NCBI GenBank assembly: GCA_046566065.1
Contig: JBKHXK010000003.1
Location: forward strand, 46,649-110,648
Origin: MB1-2 sp046566065
Lineage (GTDB): Bacteria; Actinomycetota; CADDZG01; WHSQ01
Reading direction: 5' to 3'
DNA: 64,000 nt
Of the stretch, positions 13,896 through 22,492 are shown piece by piece (position 1 is the first letter of the stretch; every line of letters begins with the position of its first letter). A model generated the notes under the pieces. The model had not been told where the DNA came from and ran no database searches. It worked only from the letters and a program-made list of their open reading frames with translations. The position numbers were made by a program, and so were the translations under genes.

Positions 13896-15377
13896 ATGAA
13901 CCTGGCCGATCTGCTGAGCGGTGCGGCCTCCAGCCACACCGACAAGACCGCGTTGATCGTGGCATCCAGCGGCGATCGGATCACCTTCGCCCAGCTCGAG
14001 GCCGAGGCAGATCGAGTCGCGGCCGGATTGCAAGCGCTCGGTGTGCAACCGGGCGATCGCGTCGCCATCGGCATGCCCAACGCCCCTCACTTCGCGTACG
14101 CGTACTTCGGCATCCTGCGCGCGGGAGCCGTCGTCCTTCCTTTGAACATCATGCTGACGGAGCGGGAGACACAGGCGATCCTGGAAGACTCGGGGACGAA
14201 GGTTGTCCTGTGTGCGGGAGCGTTCGTCGAAGCAGCTCGCGCCGCGGCGGGAAACGTCGACAACGTCGAGCACGTCGTATCCGTCGACGAGTGGGATCGC
14301 CTGAAAGGAACGAAACCCCAGAGGGTCGAGCGCGAGGACGACGAACTCGCGGTGCTGGCCTACACCTCGGGCACGACGGGTGAACCGAAAGGCGTCATGC
14401 TGTCTCACGGCAACCTCCAGGCGAACCTCCGTCAGCAGATGTCGATCCCCGAGGCTCACGTTTCGAGTGAGGACGTCCTCTTCCTCGCGCTGCCGTTGTT
14501 CCATATCTTCGGCCTCAACGTGACTCTCGGCCTGCTGGCCATGAACGGCGCGACCGGGTTGCTGGTCGAGCGTTTCGAGCCGATCCCCTCTCTGCGTGCG
14601 ATCGCGGAACACAAGGTCACCGTTCTGTTCGGAGCTCCCACGATGTACGGCGCGTGGGTCAGCGTTCCGGGAGCCGACCAGTACAACCTCTCCAGGGTCC
14701 GGCTGGCCATCTCGGGCGCGGCTCCACTGCCTGCGGATGTCTTGCGCGACTTCAGAGATCTCTTCGGCGTCCACATCTACGAGGGCTACGGGCTCACCGA
14801 AACCGCGCCCACCCTTTGGTCCAACCGGATGGCAGACAGGCCTCGAGCCGGCTCGGTCGGCAAGCCCCTGCCCGAGGTCGAGTTCAGGTTGATCGACGAA
14901 GACGATCAGGACGTCGAGCTCGGCGATCCGGGAGAGATCGTCGTCAAGGGTCCCAACGTCTTCCTCGGGTACTGGAACCGCCCGGACGAGACCGAGCGCG
15001 CGTTCGTAGACGGTTGGTTCCGGACGGGCGACATCGGCGTCTTGGACGAAGAGGGGTACCTGTATCTCGTCGATCGCAAGCGCGACCTGATCATCGTGTC
15101 CGGCTTCAACGTCTTCCCTTCCGAGGTCGAAAGGGCGCTGCTCCAGAACCCTTCAGTCAAGGACGCCGCGGTGGTCGGCGTTCCCCACGCCTACACCGGG
15201 GAAGCGGTAAAGGCGTATGTCGTGCTGGACGACTCCGATCGAGCCACCGAGTCCGAGCTCGTGGCCGATGTGCAGAGCCGGCTGGCTCGCTTCAAATGCC
15301 CTAGCTCGATCGAGATCGTCGAGGAGCTGCCGCATCTGTTGACCGGAAAGGTTCTGCGGCGCGCCCTGCGCACCTGA
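13896..15377 (+). CDS. Long-chain fatty-acid--CoA ligase / AMP-forming acyl-CoA synthetase
   Basis: Adenylate-forming enzyme of 493 residues. The P-loop-like motif AYTSGTTGEPKGVM lies near residue 155, YGLTETAP near 300, WFRTGDIG near 370, and the C-terminal lysine in LTGKVLRRAL closes the active site. The length and the spacing fit FadD-type medium or long-chain ligases. Activation of fatty acids by ATP and CoA is expected; the chain length is not predictable. The 3' end overlaps the 3' end of the opposite-strand Crp/Fnr gene by 77 bases. Confidence 0.9.
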   Translation: MNLADLLSGAASSHTDKTALIVASSGDRITFAQLEAEADRVAAGLQALGVQPGDRVAIGMPNAPHFAYAYFGILRAGAVVLPLNIMLTERETQAILEDSGTKVVLCAGAFVEAARAAAGNVDNVEHVVSVDEWDRLKGTKPQRVEREDDELAVLAYTSGTTGEPKGVMLSHGNLQANLRQQMSIPEAHVSSEDVLFLALPLFHIFGLNVTLGLLAMNGATGLLVERFEPIPSLRAIAEHKVTVLFGAPTMYGAWVSVPGADQYNLSRVRLAISGAAPLPADVLRDFRDLFGVHIYEGYGLTETAPTLWSNRMADRPRAGSVGKPLPEVEFRLIDEDDQDVELGDPGEIVVKGPNVFLGYWNRPDETERAFVDGWFRTGDIGVLDEEGYLYLVDRKRDLIIVSGFNVFPSEVERALLQNPSVKDAAVVGVPHAYTGEAVKAYVVLDDSDRATESELVADVQSRLARFKCPSSIEIVEELPHLLTGKVLRRALRT

Positions 15378-16035
15378 TCCTCTCCAGCATGTCGGGCCGG
15401 TAGATGCGCAAGGTCTTGCCGGAATAGTCCAAGATCCCCTTGCTCCGCATCCGGTTCAGCGTCTTAGAGGCGCTCTCGCGACATACACCTGCCAGCCTGC
15501 CCATCTCGGTCTGGCTGAGAGGTAGTTCCATCTCGATCGTCCCGGATCGCATCCGCCCCAGCAGCTCCGCGAGATCGAGCAAACGCCCCGCGATGCGCGC
15601 GGAGACGTCGTTGTGAGCGCGCTCGAGCGCGATGGCAGACAGCCAGCGCGTCCGCATCGCGACGGTGCGGGCCAACTCCAGGGCGGCCCCTCCGTTGCCG
15701 GCGAGGATGTCGACCAACAGATCAGCGTCGATGCCGACGACCGCAGAACGGGTCGCTGCGATGACGTCGAACGGCTGTGGATCACCGTCGATCGCCGAGG
15801 CGTCTCCCACAAGCTCACCCGGCACCGCGAGGCCGAGCAGGGTCTCGTCTCCGGCCCCGTCCCGCGCCGCCAACAGGAGCAGCCCCTCGGTCACGAGGTG
15901 CACCCGCCTGTCGTCGTCGCCGGAGAGGTAGAGCGTCTCTCCCCGGGCCAAGACACGAGGCACCGCCCGATCCAACAAGCGCTCGCGCTCCCGCGGGGTC
16001 AGGGCCTGGATCAGGGGACTGTGCTCGTAGCGCAT
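15301..16035 (-). CDS. Crp/Fnr family transcriptional regulator
   Basis: A 244-residue regulator. The N-terminal beta-roll (about 20-130) has GETLYLSGDDD and PGELVGDASAI; a long dimer helix follows, then a winged HTH with LSQTEMGRLAGVCRESASKTLNRM and the wing GKTLRIY. No N-terminal cysteine cluster of the Fnr type is present, so a cyclic-nucleotide-like or other ligand is more likely. A 30-residue Arg/Ala/Ser tail runs under the acyl-CoA ligase 3' end. GGAGG lies 7 bases before ATG 16035. The divergent gene is resA. Confidence 0.9.
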   Translation of the reverse strand: MRYEHSPLIQALTPRERERLLDRAVPRVLARGETLYLSGDDDRRVHLVTEGLLLLAARDGAGDETLLGLAVPGELVGDASAIDGDPQPFDVIAATRSAVVGIDADLLVDILAGNGGAALELARTVAMRTRWLSAIALERAHNDVSARIAGRLLDLAELLGRMRSGTIEMELPLSQTEMGRLAGVCRESASKTLNRMRSKGILDYSGKTLRIYRPDMLERIRCAGRAAEPFRSTDAAAPRRSRSS

Positions 16036-16088
16036 CGCGCACCTCCATGCTCGGCGTAACCGACGTGAGGGCGCGGGCCTCGGGCACG

Positions 16089-16117
16089 AATCTAGCCTCC
16101 CGCGGGGGCGGGGTAAA
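16089..16117 (-). promoter_or_regulatory. Promoter of Crp/Fnr gene
   Basis: Minus strand TTTACC (16117-16112), 17-base spacer, TAGATT (16094-16089). A leader of about 45 bases with a GGAGG site follows. Confidence 0.5.
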
Positions 16118-16163
16118 GGAAAGCGCGAATCTTTATCGCTCGAGCGCCTGCGAAGATGGGTCG

Positions 16164-16712
16164 GTGAACGAGAACACCCCTCCTTCCCGCTCGCGCTGGC
16201 TGAGAACCGCTCTCCTGGTCGTGCCCGCCGTTGTCTTCGTGGGTCTGTTGGCCGTCGCTGTGGCCGGCAAGACCGACCCCCCGGAGGTCGGCGAACCGGT
16301 TCCCGACTTCCAGGCGGAGCTCTTGCTGGAGGAGGGCAGGTTCAACTCCGAACGGCTCGACGGCAAGCCGGCGGTCATCAACTTCTGGGCCTCGTGGTGC
16401 GTGCCGTGCAGGGACGAAGCCCCTTTGTTCCGTGATGCGGTGAAGCGTTACGGCGATCGCATCACATTCGTTGGCGTCGACATACTGGACGCGCGCAGCG
16501 ACGCGCTCGCGTTCGTCGAACGGTACGGGTTGGGGGGATACCTCCACGTGCGAGACACGGACCGCTCGATCTCCGAGGCGTTCGGTCTCACCGGCCAGCC
16601 GGAGACCTTCTTCATCGACGAGGATGGCATCCTCGTGGAACACGTGCCCGGCCCCGTCTTCGAAGAGAGTCTCTTCCCATTGTTGGATCTCCTCGTCGCT
16701 CGTAGTCTCTGA
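16164..16712 (+). CDS. TlpA/ResA-like thiol-disulfide oxidoreductase
   Basis: A 182-residue membrane-anchored thioredoxin-fold protein. Residues 14-33 form one N-terminal membrane anchor, followed by an extracellular domain with WASWCVPCRDEAP, where CVPC is the redox pair. It keeps heme-binding cysteines of apocytochrome c or Cu-site cysteines reduced. The GTG at 16164 is chosen because it gives a short cytoplasmic tail before the anchor. The stop TGA shares its A with the ATG of ccdA, so the two are coupled and CcdA would supply its electrons. Confidence 0.88.
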   Translation: MNENTPPSRSRWLRTALLVVPAVVFVGLLAVAVAGKTDPPEVGEPVPDFQAELLLEEGRFNSERLDGKPAVINFWASWCVPCRDEAPLFRDAVKRYGDRITFVGVDILDARSDALAFVERYGLGGYLHVRDTDRSISEAFGLTGQPETFFIDEDGILVEHVPGPVFEESLFPLLDLLVARSL

Positions 16713-17458
16713 TGGCCGACGCGACCATCCCCGTCGCCTTCGGCGCAGGAGTGATCTCGTTCCTGTCTCCTTGCGTTCTTCCTCTGGTGCCCGGTTACGT
16801 CTCTTACATGTCCGGACTGACGGCGGGAAGCGAAGACATGAACGCGCGCACCAAGACCGCGCGCGCCACGATCGCCTCCCTGGTCTTCGTGCTTGGGTTC
16901 ACCGTCGTATTCGTCCCGCTCGGCGCGACCGCGACCTTGTTGGGTTCGTTGCTCAGCGACTACCGCAACGAGTTACGGGTCGCGAGCGGGATCTTCATCA
17001 TCGTCCTTGGACTCGTCTTCATGAACGTGATCAAGATCCCGTTCCTGCAGAGAGAAGCGAGGTTCCATCCCCGCCCGGGTGCGGGCCTCGGGGGAGCAGC
17101 CGTACTGGGCGGCGCTTTCGCCTTCGGATGGAGTCCATGCATCGGGCCGGTGCTGGGCTCGGTTCTGACGCTGGCCGTGGGCCGCGGAACGGAAGGCACG
17201 GTAGCGGAGGGCGCCGTGTTGCTGGGCGTTTACTCGCTCGGGCTCGGGGTTCCGTTCGTGCTTGCGGGCCTGGGTGTCACCCGCCTGACGAGCGTCGTCG
17301 GCTGGCTGCGCAAGCACACCCGCAAGGTCTCTCTCGTCAGCGGCCTGCTGCTCGTCGCCGTCGGGGTCCTGTTCGTGACCGATCAGCTGTTCCGGATCTC
17401 GATCTGGATGCAGAAAGCGTTCTCGTCGATCGGACTCGACTTCCTGGCCCGGATCTGA
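16712..17458 (+). CDS. ccdA: Cytochrome c biogenesis protein CcdA
   Basis: Integral membrane thiol transporter of 248 residues with six predicted helices. The two redox cysteines lie in the conserved FLSPCVLPLVPGY (near residue 20) and FGWSPCIGPVLG (near 138). It moves electrons from cytoplasmic thioredoxin to the ResA-like protein encoded just upstream. Its presence beside a full Ccm system elsewhere in the window indicates that the thiol-reducing branch of cytochrome c assembly is separate from the heme-attachment branch. Confidence 0.94.
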   Translation: MADATIPVAFGAGVISFLSPCVLPLVPGYVSYMSGLTAGSEDMNARTKTARATIASLVFVLGFTVVFVPLGATATLLGSLLSDYRNELRVASGIFIIVLGLVFMNVIKIPFLQREARFHPRPGAGLGGAAVLGGAFAFGWSPCIGPVLGSVLTLAVGRGTEGTVAEGAVLLGVYSLGLGVPFVLAGLGVTRLTSVVGWLRKHTRKVSLVSGLLLVAVGVLFVTDQLFRISIWMQKAFSSIGLDFLARI

Positions 17459-17482
17459 CAGCTTCCTCGGAAAGGCCGAGCC

Positions 17483-17853
17483 TCAGTCGGAGCTCAGCAC
17501 CGACAGGATGTTCCCCGCCGGGTCCTTGAACCAGGCGATGTCGGGGCCGTGTCCGCGCATGATGCCCTTTTCGTCCTGCGGGAACCCCTCGTACCGCTCG
17601 AAGCCGACACCGTTGGCGCCGAGTTGGTCGACCGCGGCCTCGACGTCGTCGACGGGGAAGTTGAGGACGGTGAAGCTCGCCGGCTCGTGGTTCTCCTTCG
17701 GGTAGATCAGGCGGTGCCCCCTCCGCCGAGCTTCAACTCGAGCATCCCGTTGGTCTCGGAGGCCTCGAGACCGAGGGTGTCCCGATAGAAGACCAAACAC
17801 CCCTCGATGTCGTTCGATGAGTACCCGCTGAAGGCGGGGGAGTTCCCGAGCAT
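17483..17853 (-). pseudogene. VOC/glyoxalase-like protein, frameshifted
   Basis: Vicinal-oxygen-chelate family. The start is clear: AGGAGG, 5 bases, ATG at 17853, reading MLGNSPAFSGYSSNDIEG and on to EASETNGMLELKLGGGG, then a stop. The rest continues in another frame as HRLIYPKENHEPASFTVLNF to NILSVLSSD. The break is at the run of five C (five G on the coding strand) at 17717-17721 and would be repaired by one added base. Either a recent pseudogene or a homopolymer error. Repaired length would be about 123 residues, normal for the family. Confidence 0.75.
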
Positions 17854-18014
17854 GACGACCTCCTGGTCTGGTTCCCGACATCGGAGGGTAGACGGCGGGT
17901 CCGCCCCTGGCTCATCGCGTCTCGGCCCCGAGCGGGTGTTTGCACTAGTTCACACAGTGCGTTCTGTGGGCCGTGGACAAAGACAAAACCCCAGGTCAGG
18001 GCACCTACGAGACT

Positions 18015-18032
18015 TTGTGATTCCGCTCACAA
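18015..18032 (+). promoter_or_regulatory. Rex operator upstream of rex
   Basis: TTGTGA-TTCCGC-TCACAA is a perfect match to the Rex consensus (TTGTGA, six bases, TCACAA). It sits between the -35 position and the -10 TAGGAT (18035-18040), so Rex binding would block its own promoter. Confidence 0.85.
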
Positions 18033-18034
18033 GC

Positions 18035-18048
18035 TAGGATGTGATCGA
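18035..18048 (+). promoter_or_regulatory. Leaderless -10 element of rex
   Basis: TAGGAT at 18035-18040, then 7 bases to ATG 18048. Confidence 0.55.
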
Positions 18049-18734
18049 TGCGGAATCGACCGATCCCCGAGGCCACGGTAGCCCGGCTCCCTATCTATCT
18101 GAGGGCCTTGCTAGAGGTCGCCGAGGCCCGCGGGGAGCTCACCGTCTCGTCCGAGGAGCTGGCCCGCATGGCCGGGGTGAACGCCGCCAAGGTGCGCAAG
18201 GACCTCTCCTACCTGGGCTCGTACGGGACCCGGGGCGTCGGCTACGACGTCGAGTACCTCCTCTACCAGATCACCCGCGAGCTGGGCCTCACGCAGGACT
18301 GGCCCGCGGCGATCATCGGGATCGGAAACCTGGGCCGGGCGCTCGCCTCCTACAAGGGGTTCTCGGAGCGGGGTTTCCGGATCTCGGCCCTGTTCGACGT
18401 CGAGGAGAGCATCCTCGGCGAGGAGATCGACGGGCTGCCGATCCGCCATCTGGACGAGCTCAAAGAGGCCGTGGTGGACCTGGGGATCTCGATCGGGATC
18501 ATCGCGACGCCACCGCACGCAGCGCAAGAGGTGGCCGAACGGTTGGTCGATGCGGGGGTCAAGTCGATACTCAATTTCGCTCCGGCCGTCGTGAACGTCC
18601 CACCGGACGTATCGGTACGAAAGGTCGATCTCTCGATCGAGCTGCAGATACTTTCCTTCTACCAACAGCGCACCCAGGCGATCGCGACGGCGCGCGAGGC
18701 GAACCGCCGTCTCGGTGCCCAAGGCAAGGCTTAA
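18048..18734 (+). CDS. rex: Redox-sensing transcriptional repressor Rex
   Basis: A 228-residue Rex. The N-terminal winged helix (about 1-80) has the recognition stretch GVNAAKVRKDLSYLGSYGTRGVGY; the Rossmann domain starts with IIGIGNLGRAL, where NADH and NAD+ compete. The C-terminal swap helix LQILSFYQQRTQ completes the dimer. High NADH releases it from DNA and turns on respiratory genes. Its operator lies directly upstream, and a second perfect site lies before the nuo group at 55587. hemA follows after 17 bases, the same order as in Streptomyces. Confidence 0.96.
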   Translation: MRNRPIPEATVARLPIYLRALLEVAEARGELTVSSEELARMAGVNAAKVRKDLSYLGSYGTRGVGYDVEYLLYQITRELGLTQDWPAAIIGIGNLGRALASYKGFSERGFRISALFDVEESILGEEIDGLPIRHLDELKEAVVDLGISIGIIATPPHAAQEVAERLVDAGVKSILNFAPAVVNVPPDVSVRKVDLSIELQILSFYQQRTQAIATAREANRRLGAQGKA

Positions 18735-18738
18735 GCGA

Positions 18739-18752
18739 TAACTTGAGCGGCA
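18739..18752 (+). promoter_or_regulatory. Possible internal leaderless promoter of hemA
   Basis: TAACTT at 18739-18744, 7 bases before ATG 18752, in the rex-hemA gap. Confidence 0.4.
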
Positions 18753-20032
18753 TGTCGATGGTCGTAGTGGGCCTCAATCACAAGACCGCGCCGATCGCGC
18801 TGCTCGAGCGTCTGGCGATCAGCACCGAGGACCTGCCCAAGGCGCTGCATCAACTGCAGGGCTACGAGCACATCCTCGAGGGGGCCGTGCTCTCGACCTG
18901 CAATCGCATCGAGGTCTACGCGGTCGTATCCAAGTTCCACGGTGGCGCCCAGGACCTGCGCAACTTCTTCGCCGAGTTCTGCCACGTCGCGCCCGAGGAC
19001 TTCAACGACCACCTCTACACGTACCACGACGACGGCGCGATCCGACACCTGTTCCGCGTGTCGGCCGGGATCGACTCGATGGTCGTCGGCGAGTCCGAGA
19101 TCCTCGGGCAGGTTCGCCGCTCGTATCAGCTCGCGCAGGAAGAGGGCGTGCTCCACCGGGTGTTGGGTGCCGCGTTCCGTCAGGCCTTGCGGGTCGGCAA
19201 GCGCGCCAGAACCGAGACCGCGGTCGGCCGTAACCCGGTGTCGGTGTCGTCGGCCGCGGTCGAGCTTGCGAAGCGCGCCTTCAGCGATGGAACCCTCGCA
19301 GGCAAGAAGACGGTGATCGTGGGGGCCGGGAAGATGGGTCGTCTCGCAGCGGATGCCCTGGCCTCTTCGGGCGCGAGCAAGGTGATCGTCGTCAACAGGA
19401 CCGAGGAGAAGGCGAGAGAGCTTGCGGCCGCGCTCGAGGTCGAGTTCAGGCCCTTGGAGCAACTCGAAGGAGCGGTTGCCGAGGCGGACATCTTGATCTG
19501 CTCGACGACGGCGCCTTCGACGGTGATCGAACGCACCATGATCGAGCGCGCCACCAAGGACCGCGCCAGAGAGCTGTTCATCGTCGACATCGCGGTTCCA
19601 CGTGACGTGGATCCGGCGGTCGCCGAGGTGCCTGGAGTGATCCTGCGCGACATCGACGACCTTCGCAGCGTGGTCGAGACCGGGATCGGGAGCCGCGTAG
19701 GCGAGATCTCCAAGGTCGAGTCCATCATCAGCGAGGAGCTGCATCGGTTCACCGCCTGGGAACGCGCCGGCGAAGCCGCTCCGACTATCTCGGCCCTGGT
19801 CGAGCGCGCCGATGCCGTGCGCAGTAGCGAGATGGACGCGTTGAAGAAGCGCCTCGGTGATCTGACCCCCGAGCAGCTCGAGGCCGTCGATCACGTGACC
19901 CAGAGGATCGTGTCCAAGCTGCTCCACGTGCCGATCACCAAGGCCAAGGAGATCTCGAGCTCCAAGCAGGGATACCTGTACCTGAACGCTCTGCGCGAGC
20001 TGTTCGAGCTCGACGATGAACCTCGCGACTAG
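18752..20032 (+). CDS. hemA: Glutamyl-tRNA reductase
   Basis: First enzyme of C5 tetrapyrrole synthesis, reducing glutamyl-tRNA to glutamate-1-semialdehyde with NADPH. A 426-residue protein with GLNHKTAP at the start, the catalytic cysteine in LSTCNRIEVY (about residue 50), SEILGQVR, and the NADPH motif VIVGAGKMGRLAA near residue 190; a C-terminal dimer helix follows. ATG 18752 begins at the conserved N-terminus. The long upstream open frame through rex is not coding. The 3' end overlaps hemC by 17 bases. Confidence 0.96.
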   Translation: MSMVVVGLNHKTAPIALLERLAISTEDLPKALHQLQGYEHILEGAVLSTCNRIEVYAVVSKFHGGAQDLRNFFAEFCHVAPEDFNDHLYTYHDDGAIRHLFRVSAGIDSMVVGESEILGQVRRSYQLAQEEGVLHRVLGAAFRQALRVGKRARTETAVGRNPVSVSSAAVELAKRAFSDGTLAGKKTVIVGAGKMGRLAADALASSGASKVIVVNRTEEKARELAAALEVEFRPLEQLEGAVAEADILICSTTAPSTVIERTMIERATKDRARELFIVDIAVPRDVDPAVAEVPGVILRDIDDLRSVVETGIGSRVGEISKVESIISEELHRFTAWERAGEAAPTISALVERADAVRSSEMDALKKRLGDLTPEQLEAVDHVTQRIVSKLLHVPITKAKEISSSKQGYLYLNALRELFELDDEPRD

Positions 20033-20981
20033 GACCCTTCGGATAGCGAGCCGGGGCTCGCGCCTCGCCCTCGCCCAAACAGAGATCGTTGCCGGTCTCC
20101 TGCGCGGGTCCGATCCGGGAGTGAACGTCGAGGTCGTCGTGGTCAAGACGACCGGCGACCGGGACCGCAGGCCGTTCGCAGAGATCGGCGGCAAGGGTCT
20201 GTTCACCACCGAGGTCGAGCAAGCGCTCATCGCCGGGGAGGCCGATCTCGCCGTCCACTCGGCCAAGGACCTGACCGCCGAGCTGGCCCCCGGCTGCGTG
20301 CTCGCGGCGATCCCGACCCGCGCGTCGGTGGAGGACGTCGTCGTCGGGGGACGCGGCGCCAGCGGCGAGGAGCGTCTGGGCTCTCTCGCGCCCGGTGCCC
20401 GGGTAGGCACGTCCAGCATGCGCCGGAGGGCCCTGTTGATGGAGTCGCGTCCGGATCTAGAGGTCGTCGAGCTGCGCGGCAACGTCGACACACGTCTGCG
20501 CAAGGTGGCCGAGGGTGAGGTGGATGTTGCGATCCTCGCCGCCGCCGGCCTCGAGCGACTCGCCGTGGAGGCCGACCTGGCCTCGCTGGGCGCCGATCAT
20601 TGGGTGCCCGCACCTGCGCAAGGCGCGATCGCCATAGAGGCAACGGAGTCGCGTCCGGACGTGATCGCGCTCGTGAGCCGGTTGGACGATCCGGTGAGCA
20701 ACGCCCGCGTGAGCGCGGAGAGAAGCTTCGCTCGCACCATGGAGGGCGGCTGCTCCGTTCCCCTCGGCTGTCTCGCGACCGTCTCGGGCGATCGGATGAT
20801 CGTGAACGGCTTCCTCGCTCATCCGGATGCTGGGATGTCGATGCGGGATCGGATCTCCGGAAGCGTGCGCGAGGCCGCGGCGCTAGGGAGAGAGCTGGCC
20901 GAGGCGATCATCTCCTGTGGGGGCCGCGAGATCCTCGACGAGCTGCGCGAGCTCGAGCCACCCCCGATACCCGAGCCATGA
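20016..20981 (+). CDS. hemC: Hydroxymethylbilane synthase (porphobilinogen deaminase)
   Basis: Joins four porphobilinogens to hydroxymethylbilane on a dipyrromethane cofactor. A 321-residue protein with RIASRGSRLALAQ, KTTGDRD, VHSAKDL (catalytic Asp equivalent in the loop), SSMRRRALL, PAPAQGAIAIE and the cofactor-binding cysteine in EGGCSVPLG. It starts within the last codons of hemA and its stop overlaps the ATG of the cobA/hemD gene, so the operon is tightly coupled. Confidence 0.96.
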   Translation: MNLATRTLRIASRGSRLALAQTEIVAGLLRGSDPGVNVEVVVVKTTGDRDRRPFAEIGGKGLFTTEVEQALIAGEADLAVHSAKDLTAELAPGCVLAAIPTRASVEDVVVGGRGASGEERLGSLAPGARVGTSSMRRRALLMESRPDLEVVELRGNVDTRLRKVAEGEVDVAILAAAGLERLAVEADLASLGADHWVPAPAQGAIAIEATESRPDVIALVSRLDDPVSNARVSAERSFARTMEGGCSVPLGCLATVSGDRMIVNGFLAHPDAGMSMRDRISGSVREAAALGRELAEAIISCGGREILDELRELEPPPIPEP

Positions 20982-22492
20982 AGGTGTTCGCCTATCTCGT
21001 AGGCGCAGGGCCGGGTGACCCGGGACTGATCACCCGCCGGGGCCTCGAGCTGATCCGCACCTGCGATGTCCTGCTCTACGACCGTCTCGTCTCGCCGGCG
21101 TTGCTCGACGAGGCCCCCGAGGGGGCCGAGCGCATCTTCGTTGGGAAGTCGCCGGGCGCGGTCTCCACTCCCCAGGCATCGATCGACGCGTTGATCGTCG
21201 AACATGCGAGGGCGCGGCGACGTGTGGTCAGGCTGAAGGGGGGCGATCCCTTCGTGTTCGGGCGTGGGGCGGACGAGGGCCAGGCTCTCGCGGCCGCAGG
21301 GGTCCCCTTCGAGATCGTTCCGGGAGTAAGCGCGGCCGTGGCCGTGCCCGCTTACGCAGGCATCCCCGTCACTCACGGAGGGGTGGCGTCCTCGTTCGCC
21401 GTGATCACCGCCCACGAGAGCGGCTCGCGTCCGGGATCCGACGAGCGGTTCCTGGCTCTCGCTCGAGGCGCCGAGACCTTGGTCATGTTGATGGGTGTGT
21501 CCGCGCTGCGCGCCACGGTAGAGAAGCTCAAGGAGGCGGGGCGTCCGGACGACGAGCCGGTGGCGTTCGTGGAGCGAGGAACGACGACGGATCAGCGCAC
21601 CGTGGTGGCGACCTTGGCGAGCGCCGTGGAGGTCGCCGAACGCGAAGCGATCGTGTCTCCCACTACGGTGGTGGTCGGTCAGGTCGTGAAGCTGCGCAAC
21701 GCCCTCAACTGGTTCGAGTCCCTGCCGCTGTTCGGTACGCGGGTGGTGGTGACCCGGCCCTCCAGCGCGGATCGATCCTTCGAGCGAGGCCTCGCGGAGC
21801 TGGGGGCCCAGGTCATCGTTGCCCCCACGATCTCCATCGAGCCGCCCGCCGATTGGTCGGATCTCGATGCGGCGATCGTCCGCCTCTCGCGCGGGGACTA
21901 CGACTGGGTCGTGTTCTCCAGCGTCAACGCCGTCGAGCGTTTCTTCGAGTACCTGATGGTGACCGGCGATGCCCGTGTCTTCGGGGCCACAAAGGTGGCC
22001 GCGGTCGGTCCCGCCACCAGGGAGCGACTGCGGGGGTTCGGGGTTCGTGCCGATCTGGTCCCTCCGGTCCATACCGGGGTGGCGACGGCAGCCGAGATGG
22101 GACCCGGCGCGGGCCGGGTGCTGCTCCCACGCTCGGAGCAAGGGCTGCCGGACGTGATCGACGAGCTGCAACGCCTCGGATGGTCGACCGACGACGTCGC
22201 GACCTACAGGACCGAGCTAGCCGTGCCCCCGGTGCAGGTGCTCGAGCAACTGCAGGCCGGGGCTTTCGACGTGGTGACCTTCGCGAGTCCGTCCGCGGTC
22301 GAAGGCTTCGTGAAGATCGCCGGGGACGCGCTCACAGACGCCCACCTCGTAGCCACGATCGGGCCCTCGACGTCGGAGCGCGCCACTGCGCTGGGTCTGA
22401 AGGTCGGCCTGGAAGCTCACCCTCACACCACCCAGGGTCTGATCTCGGCGTTGGATGGCTGGGGGACCGGCCGTGGCACGATAAGTCCATGA
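20978..22492 (+). CDS. Fused uroporphyrinogen-III C-methyltransferase / uroporphyrinogen-III synthase
   Basis: Two-domain enzyme of 504 residues. Residues about 1-245 are the SAM-dependent CobA/SUMT domain (VGAGPGDPGLITRRG, LKGGDPFVFGRG, PVTHGG), making precorrin-2 for siroheme and cobalamin. Residues about 250-504 are the HemD domain (VVVTRPSS, FSSVNAVERFFEYL, AAVGPATRERL, FASPSAVEGF), closing the tetrapyrrole ring. Such fusions are common in actinobacteria. Siroheme from this branch would serve the sulfite reductase at 9713. ATGA overlaps join it to hemC upstream and hemB downstream. Confidence 0.94.
   Translation: MKVFAYLVGAGPGDPGLITRRGLELIRTCDVLLYDRLVSPALLDEAPEGAERIFVGKSPGAVSTPQASIDALIVEHARARRRVVRLKGGDPFVFGRGADEGQALAAAGVPFEIVPGVSAAVAVPAYAGIPVTHGGVASSFAVITAHESGSRPGSDERFLALARGAETLVMLMGVSALRATVEKLKEAGRPDDEPVAFVERGTTTDQRTVVATLASAVEVAEREAIVSPTTVVVGQVVKLRNALNWFESLPLFGTRVVVTRPSSADRSFERGLAELGAQVIVAPTISIEPPADWSDLDAAIVRLSRGDYDWVVFSSVNAVERFFEYLMVTGDARVFGATKVAAVGPATRERLRGFGVRADLVPPVHTGVATAAEMGPGAGRVLLPRSEQGLPDVIDELQRLGWSTDDVATYRTELAVPPVQVLEQLQAGAFDVVTFASPSAVEGFVKIAGDALTDAHLVATIGPSTSERATALGLKVGLEAHPHTTQGLISALDGWGTGRGTISP

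Noticed and set aside
17941..17965. Possible extra Rex-like site (TTTGCACTAGTTCACACA)
   Set aside because: Only one half resembles the consensus; the left half lacks TTGTGA.
20819..22171. 450-codon minus-strand frame antisense to the cobA/hemD gene
   Set aside because: Shadow frame; the plus-strand enzyme motifs are complete.
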